DNA of 19,579 bases from an uncultured Caryophanales bacterium. Its GTDB lineage: Bacteria > Bacillota_I > Bacilli_A > RFN20 > CAG-826. Numbering within the stretch: position 1 is the stretch's first letter; the number at the start of each line of letters is the position of its first letter. Both the position numbers and the translations under genes were made by a program. The stretch covers positions 1 through 19,579 of the forward strand of contig CAMVBL010000018.1 in assembly GCA_947165725.1 (NCBI GenBank). The letters run 5' to 3'. Below the pieces are notes generated by a model that did not search any database, was not told the origin of the DNA, and saw only the letters and a list, made by a program, of their open reading frames with translations. Of this stretch, positions 16,087-19,579 are shown piece by piece.

Positions 16087-16560
16087 ATGGCAGACAAACA
16101 AAAACTTACCAAAGCTGGTTATAAAAAATTACAAGACGAATTAAAATATTTAGTCGACGTAGCACGTGAAGAAATCAAGGTTCAATTAGCCGAAGCTCGT
16201 GCTCAAGGTGACTTATCTGAAAACGCTGACTACGACGCTGCTAGAGCAAAACAAGCAGAAGTCGAAGGTCGTATTAAAGAAATCGAAAACATTATCGCTA
16301 ATGCTGAAATCATTGAAGAAGGCAAAGCGAATACAAAGAAAGTTGGCTTAGGTTCCACAGTTACAATCCGCTTCCTTGAAAACAACAAAGAAGCTTCATA
16401 CATGATTGTTGGTACAGTCGAATCTGACCCAGTCAATGGCAAGATTTCTAACTCCTGTCCATTAGGTGAAGCCTTAGTCGGTAAGACCGTTGGCGACATC
16501 ATTGAAGTCAAAGCAATCAAGACTTATAAGATCGAAATCTTAAAAATTGAAATAAAATAA
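16087..16560 (+). CDS. greA: Transcription elongation factor GreA
   Basis: Enters the RNA polymerase secondary channel and stimulates cleavage of backtracked transcripts. With the ATG at 16087 it has 157 residues, the normal length. The N-terminal coiled coil (about 8-76) has at its tip GDLSENADYD with acidic residues D42 and E45, which coordinate the catalytic magnesium in the family. The C-terminal FKBP-like domain covers about 82-157, with SNSCPLGEALVGKTVGD. GAGGG at 16076-16080 is 6 nt upstream of this ATG; a TTG at 16066 in frame would add seven residues but lacks a ribosome binding site. It has its own promoter, a palindrome over the -10 and a terminator behind it, so it is probably mostly monocistronic. 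Confidence 0.96.
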   Translation: MADKQKLTKAGYKKLQDELKYLVDVAREEIKVQLAEARAQGDLSENADYDAARAKQAEVEGRIKEIENIIANAEIIEEGKANTKKVGLGSTVTIRFLENNKEASYMIVGTVESDPVNGKISNSCPLGEALVGKTVGDIIEVKAIKTYKIEILKIEIK

Positions 16561-16581
16561 CAATTTTTTTGGACGATTTTG

Positions 16582-16619
16582 AAAAAACCTCCCTATTTAA
16601 TCTATAGAGGAGGTTTTTT
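16582..16619 (+). terminator. Intrinsic terminator of greA, containing comEA ribosome binding site
   Basis: Perfect 11-bp arms AAAAAACCTCC (16582-16592) and GGAGGTTTTTT (16609-16619), with an inner CTAT/ATAG pairing, ending in six T. The GGAGG of the right arm is also the ribosome binding site of comEA, whose ATG is at 16622. Confidence 0.9.
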
Positions 16620-16621
16620 AT

Positions 16622-17167
16622 ATGATGAAAGTACTCATAGGTGTTGTCATTGTCGCTTTTATCGTTATTGTGGGCTTCTTAGTCATTGATCCAGACTTGA
16701 ATCCCGTCAATCCTGGAAACAGCAATAACATCACCGAAGTCAGCACCCCACAAGGTAGTAAGTACACGATTGAAGGCGAAGTCTATAAGGCCGGAACATA
16801 CGTTCTAAGCGACGGAATCACTATGAATGACTTACTAGAAGCCGCAGGTGGAACAACCGCTAACGCAGACGATTTAGCCTATTTTACTAATGCCACATTA
16901 AAAGCGGGCACAACTTATTACATCGCTAGTAAGTTTGATGAAACAGATATTTGCTCTAAAAGTGAAATATCCAAAGTCAACATCAATCAAGATGACGCTG
17001 AAACTTTAATGTCCGTAAACGGCATAACTACATCCATTGCGAGTTCGATTGTTTCATATCGTAGTGAAAACGGTACATTCAATACTTTAGAAGATTTACT
17101 TAAAGTATACGGAATAGGTAACGCGACTTATCACAAGATTCGTAATTACGTCATTTTACATCAGTGA
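16622..17167 (+). CDS. comEA: Competence protein ComEA, DNA receptor
   Basis: Membrane-anchored double-stranded DNA binding protein of natural transformation, which passes DNA to ComEC. The 181 residues comprise one membrane segment (about 4-22), a short linker, an SLBB-type domain (47-105, YTIEGEVYKAGTY... to IASK) and a C-terminal pair of helix-hairpin-helix motifs (118-180, KVNINQDDAETLMSVNGI and YGIGNATYHKI). All expected parts are present. Tandem ATGs occur at 16622 and 16625; the first is 8 nt from GGAGG. That site lies in the greA terminator stem. The stop overlaps the comEC start by 4 nt. comEB, which lies between these genes in B. subtilis, is absent, as in many species. Confidence 0.93.
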   Translation: MMKVLIGVVIVAFIVIVGFLVIDPDLNPVNPGNSNNITEVSTPQGSKYTIEGEVYKAGTYVLSDGITMNDLLEAAGGTTANADDLAYFTNATLKAGTTYYIASKFDETDICSKSEISKVNINQDDAETLMSVNGITTSIASSIVSYRSENGTFNTLEDLLKVYGIGNATYHKIRNYVILHQ

Positions 17168-19170
17168 TCATTTTCTTATTTTTCTTATCTTTTTATTTAG
17201 GAAATGTACTCACTTATTCAATCTTCCTATTTATAGGAATAGCTTTAGTCTTTCTCTTCTTTGTTTATAAACGCTTTAAGCGTCCAATGGCCTTATTATG
17301 CCTTGGAGGAATAGTTCTTGGATTAGGTTATTCATTCATAAAACCAACATATAGCAAGAAATCTTATTCTGGAATTGTTTATACCGTCAAAGAGAATTAT
17401 TTCCTTTTTAACAGTGGAGGAGAAAGACTTTACGTTTATTCGAAAGGTCACTCATATGATTTGGGTGACTATCTAACGATAAGCGGTAAAAAAGAAGAAC
17501 TAGATTTCACTGTTTTAGAATCAGGCTTTGATTTTAAAAGCTATCTTAATAAGAAAGGCGTTTTTAGTTCGCTTAATCCTAAACACATTGAAGTCAAATG
17601 GCATAACTTTATTAGGATTAATGAATCTAGAGAAAAAGCTTTAAGTCATTTTAATGGCGAAGAAAGAAGTATCGTGGGGGCAATCCTATTTTCTGATGGA
17701 GGAGAAAGCGCCACTAGTGAATCATTAACTAATTTACACTTGGCGAGATTTTTATCTGCGAGTGGCCTTTATATTAGTTTATTTGCCTTAGGCCTTAACT
17801 ATTTATTAAAACTATTTTTGAAGGATAAACACGCGGAGATAATAACCATTTCTCTTTTAGCCATCTATCTTGTTTTTACTATACCCAAATTCAGTGTCTT
17901 TAGAGTAGTCTTCCTTCTTTTATTAAAGTGGATAAATAAGCATCCGCTTAAAAAGAAATTCACTTATCTAGAAGTAGTGTCTTTTGGTGGACTTATTTGT
18001 CTATTATTTAATCACTTCTTAGCGCTTCAAGATAGCTTTATTTTAGGCTTTAGCATACCCATTATTTCTTATTTAATTAGACATATCTATCCGAGTGAGA
18101 AGATTAAGTCATATTTATGGCGGTCTCTTACGATATATTTATTCTTTTTACCATTTGAAATCATGTATTACCACAAAGTGGTAGTGTTATCTTTTCCCCT
18201 TCAGATAATTAGTACGCCTTTATTCTTGCTTATTGGTATAGTTTCATTGCTATGTTTCTTTAGAATACCGATATATGCAGTGGATAAAGGACTCATCTTT
18301 TTACTCAAAGGATATACAGGAATAATTAAGCCGTTATCATTCGGCTTATTAATGCCTGAATTTAATATTGGACTATTGATTATCTATTACGCCATCTATG
18401 TCATTTACTTATATTATTTAACAATTGGTGTTAGACCAATTCAAAGATGGCTATCTATTGGAATGGTGGCTTTAACAGCGATATATGCGATGCCAATAGA
18501 AAATAGGTTAACAAGTGAAGTTAGCTTTGTTAACGTCGGTCAAGGTGATTGTACGCTTATTAGACATCATCAAAAGACCATATTAATCGATACAGGAGGG
18601 CTAACTTATAATGACATCGCTAACGGAACACTTATTCCTTATTTAAGAAAGAAGAGAATTTATAAAATCGACGCCGTATTTATCACCCATTATGACTATG
18701 ACCATTATGGAGCCTTAGAAAACTTGCAAAAAGAATATAAGGTCGCTAATGTTTATGATTATTATTCCAGTTTCCCTATAAGTGTGAACGGCTTAACTTT
18801 TAATAATTACAACATCTACGGTACGACAAGCAACGAAGAAAACGATCGTTCCTTAGTGTTATCTTTTAATATCCTTAATAAGGATTTCCTTATTATGGGG
18901 GACGCCCCTAAATGGATAGAAAATAAAATCATGAATGACTATGATAAGATTCCATGCGATATCTTAAAACTTGGTCATCATGGTTCAGATACAGCTTCTT
19001 CTGAGAGATTCATTCAATATACAAGTCCAGAAATCGCTATTGTGTCGTGTGGTAAAAACAATAAATTTGGCCATCCTTCTAAGAGCGTTGTGAACACTTT
19101 AAACAAATATCACATTCCAATAAGAAGAACAGATTTAGAAGGAACAATTACATACAAACAATTCAATTAA
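17164..19170 (+). CDS. comEC: Competence protein ComEC/Rec2, DNA uptake channel
   Basis: Polytopic membrane protein that carries single-stranded DNA into the cell during transformation. The 668 residues include N-terminal membrane segments (1-60), a short exterior OB-like part (about 65-145), the competence domain with several helices and the family block LSASGLYIS (197-205), and a C-terminal metallo-beta-lactamase domain with VNVGQGDC (456-463), H509-Y-D-Y-D-H514 and HHGSD (605-609). The metal-binding residues needed for nuclease activity are present. It is somewhat shorter than the usual 700-800 residues. The start is GTG, in the overlap GTGA with the comEA stop, which implies translational coupling. 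No frameshift is seen, so the gene looks intact. Confidence 0.94.
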   Translation: MIIFLFFLSFYLGNVLTYSIFLFIGIALVFLFFVYKRFKRPMALLCLGGIVLGLGYSFIKPTYSKKSYSGIVYTVKENYFLFNSGGERLYVYSKGHSYDLGDYLTISGKKEELDFTVLESGFDFKSYLNKKGVFSSLNPKHIEVKWHNFIRINESREKALSHFNGEERSIVGAILFSDGGESATSESLTNLHLARFLSASGLYISLFALGLNYLLKLFLKDKHAEIITISLLAIYLVFTIPKFSVFRVVFLLLLKWINKHPLKKKFTYLEVVSFGGLICLLFNHFLALQDSFILGFSIPIISYLIRHIYPSEKIKSYLWRSLTIYLFFLPFEIMYYHKVVVLSFPLQIISTPLFLLIGIVSLLCFFRIPIYAVDKGLIFLLKGYTGIIKPLSFGLLMPEFNIGLLIIYYAIYVIYLYYLTIGVRPIQRWLSIGMVALTAIYAMPIENRLTSEVSFVNVGQGDCTLIRHHQKTILIDTGGLTYNDIANGTLIPYLRKKRIYKIDAVFITHYDYDHYGALENLQKEYKVANVYDYYSSFPISVNGLTFNNYNIYGTTSNEENDRSLVLSFNILNKDFLIMGDAPKWIENKIMNDYDKIPCDILKLGHHGSDTASSERFIQYTSPEIAIVSCGKNNKFGHPSKSVVNTLNKYHIPIRRTDLEGTITYKQFN

Positions 19171-19188
19171 ATAGAAAGGAAAAAGCAA

Positions 19189-19479
19189 ATGGCTTTTAAA
19201 ATATATTTCAATAAGAAGACAAGACACCCATCTATCTCCTTAAGTGGAAAAGATAAAGAGAAGTGGGAAAACTTAGAAATGACTCACAATCCATCAGGGG
19301 ATAACAAATATATCGATATCGTGTGTATTACCCCAAAAGGCCCAAGTAAATCTTATGTTAGGAAATATGTTCGTAAAGATAGGCATCGAGTAAAAGGTAA
19401 ACTCCATAAAAATACCAAGCTTGATTACAATTCTGAAAGTAAAGTTAAGAATTATCTAAAAGAACACAACAAAAATTAG
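19189..19479 (+). CDS. Small basic protein, uncharacterised
   Basis: I do not recognise a named family. The 96 residues are strongly basic (many Lys and Arg, such as YVRKYVRKDRHRVKGKLHK at 56-74) with a short beta-rich first half (MAFKIYFNKKTRHPSISLSGKDKEKWENL) and an Asp/Ile-rich strand KYIDIVCI. No signal peptide or membrane segment is present, so it should be cytoplasmic; the charge would suit nucleic-acid or ribosome binding, but that is only inference. AAAGGA about 9 nt before the ATG is a good ribosome binding site. It follows comEC by 18 nt on the same strand and could be cotranscribed. Confidence 0.75.
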   Translation: MAFKIYFNKKTRHPSISLSGKDKEKWENLEMTHNPSGDNKYIDIVCITPKGPSKSYVRKYVRKDRHRVKGKLHKNTKLDYNSESKVKNYLKEHNKN

Positions 19480-19579
19480 ATAAGTAAAAGCTTGCAAAAA
19501 ATTCATTCCACGACAACAACGACTATCAAATTATGTAAAAATCAAAAAACGACATCTAAACTAACTAGCTTCGAAACAA
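19480..19579. other. 3' edge without recognisable gene
   Basis: The last 100 bases hold no open frame of useful length on the plus strand and no hairpin with a T-run. On the minus strand an open frame of 11 codons ending in TGA near 19544 enters from the right edge and could be the tail of a convergent gene, but it is too short to support. Confidence 0.3.

Noticed and set aside
16230..16500. Minus-strand open frames within greA, alaS and other genes
   Set aside because: They lie fully inside well-supported genes, lack ribosome binding sites and show no recognisable protein pattern.
19510..19553. Three ACGAC copies as a repeat array
   Set aside because: The copies are short and unevenly spaced (9 and 30 bases), with no spacer pattern; no CRISPR or att-like structure.
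1..19579. Mollicute-style UGA=Trp code
   Set aside because: Tryptophans in conserved motifs are TGG, and comEA ends with TGA exactly where comEC starts.

Overview
The window reads as chromosomal DNA of an AT-rich, Gram-positive-type bacterium of the Bacillota (Bacilli side, possibly an uncultured Erysipelotrichales or RF39/RFN20-like gut lineage; that placement is inference). Support comes from GGAGG-type ribosome binding sites, a T-box leader on alaS, a block mnmA..alaS-ruvX-yrzB..greA that resembles Bacillus subtilis gene order, and Firmicutes-type genes such as pdp and an AmyX-like pullulanase. Tryptophan is encoded by TGG and comEA stops at TGA, so the Mycoplasma code is not in use. No rRNA, tRNA, insertion sequence, prophage or CRISPR array was seen.

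Layout. Positions 1-5239 (+) form a tight cluster: the 3' part of an FtsK/SpoIIIE DNA translocase, a cytoplasmic type I pullulanase, a small SSB-like OB-fold protein and a PlsC acyltransferase. The cluster ends tail to tail with two minus-strand genes (8106-5236): a lipoprotein with a MACPF (perforin-like) signature and an RsmF-type rRNA m5C methyltransferase. The 200-base divergent region 8107-8306 holds promoter elements for both directions and two separate inverted repeats that could be operators. Positions 8307-12396 (+) carry pdp, dtd, mnmA and an uncharacterised membrane-anchored protein, with 1-nt junctions between the first three. A T-box riboswitch (12456-12657) precedes alaS. RuvX and a DUF1292 protein follow, then greA with its own promoter, a palindrome over the -10 box and a strong terminator. 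The terminator's right arm contains the ribosome binding site of comEA, which overlaps comEC. A small basic protein closes the window.

How the genes fit together. Most of the window is housekeeping: chromosome segregation, phospholipid synthesis, tRNA and rRNA modification, alanine charging, transcript cleavage and nucleoside salvage. comEA-comEC indicate capacity for DNA uptake. The least ordinary items are the MACPF-like lipoprotein, the membrane-anchored 401-residue protein with different codon choice, the operator-like palindromes at greA, pdp and the lipoprotein gene, and the terminator/ribosome-binding-site overlap between greA and comEA. All functional calls are from reading motifs by eye; no database search was possible.
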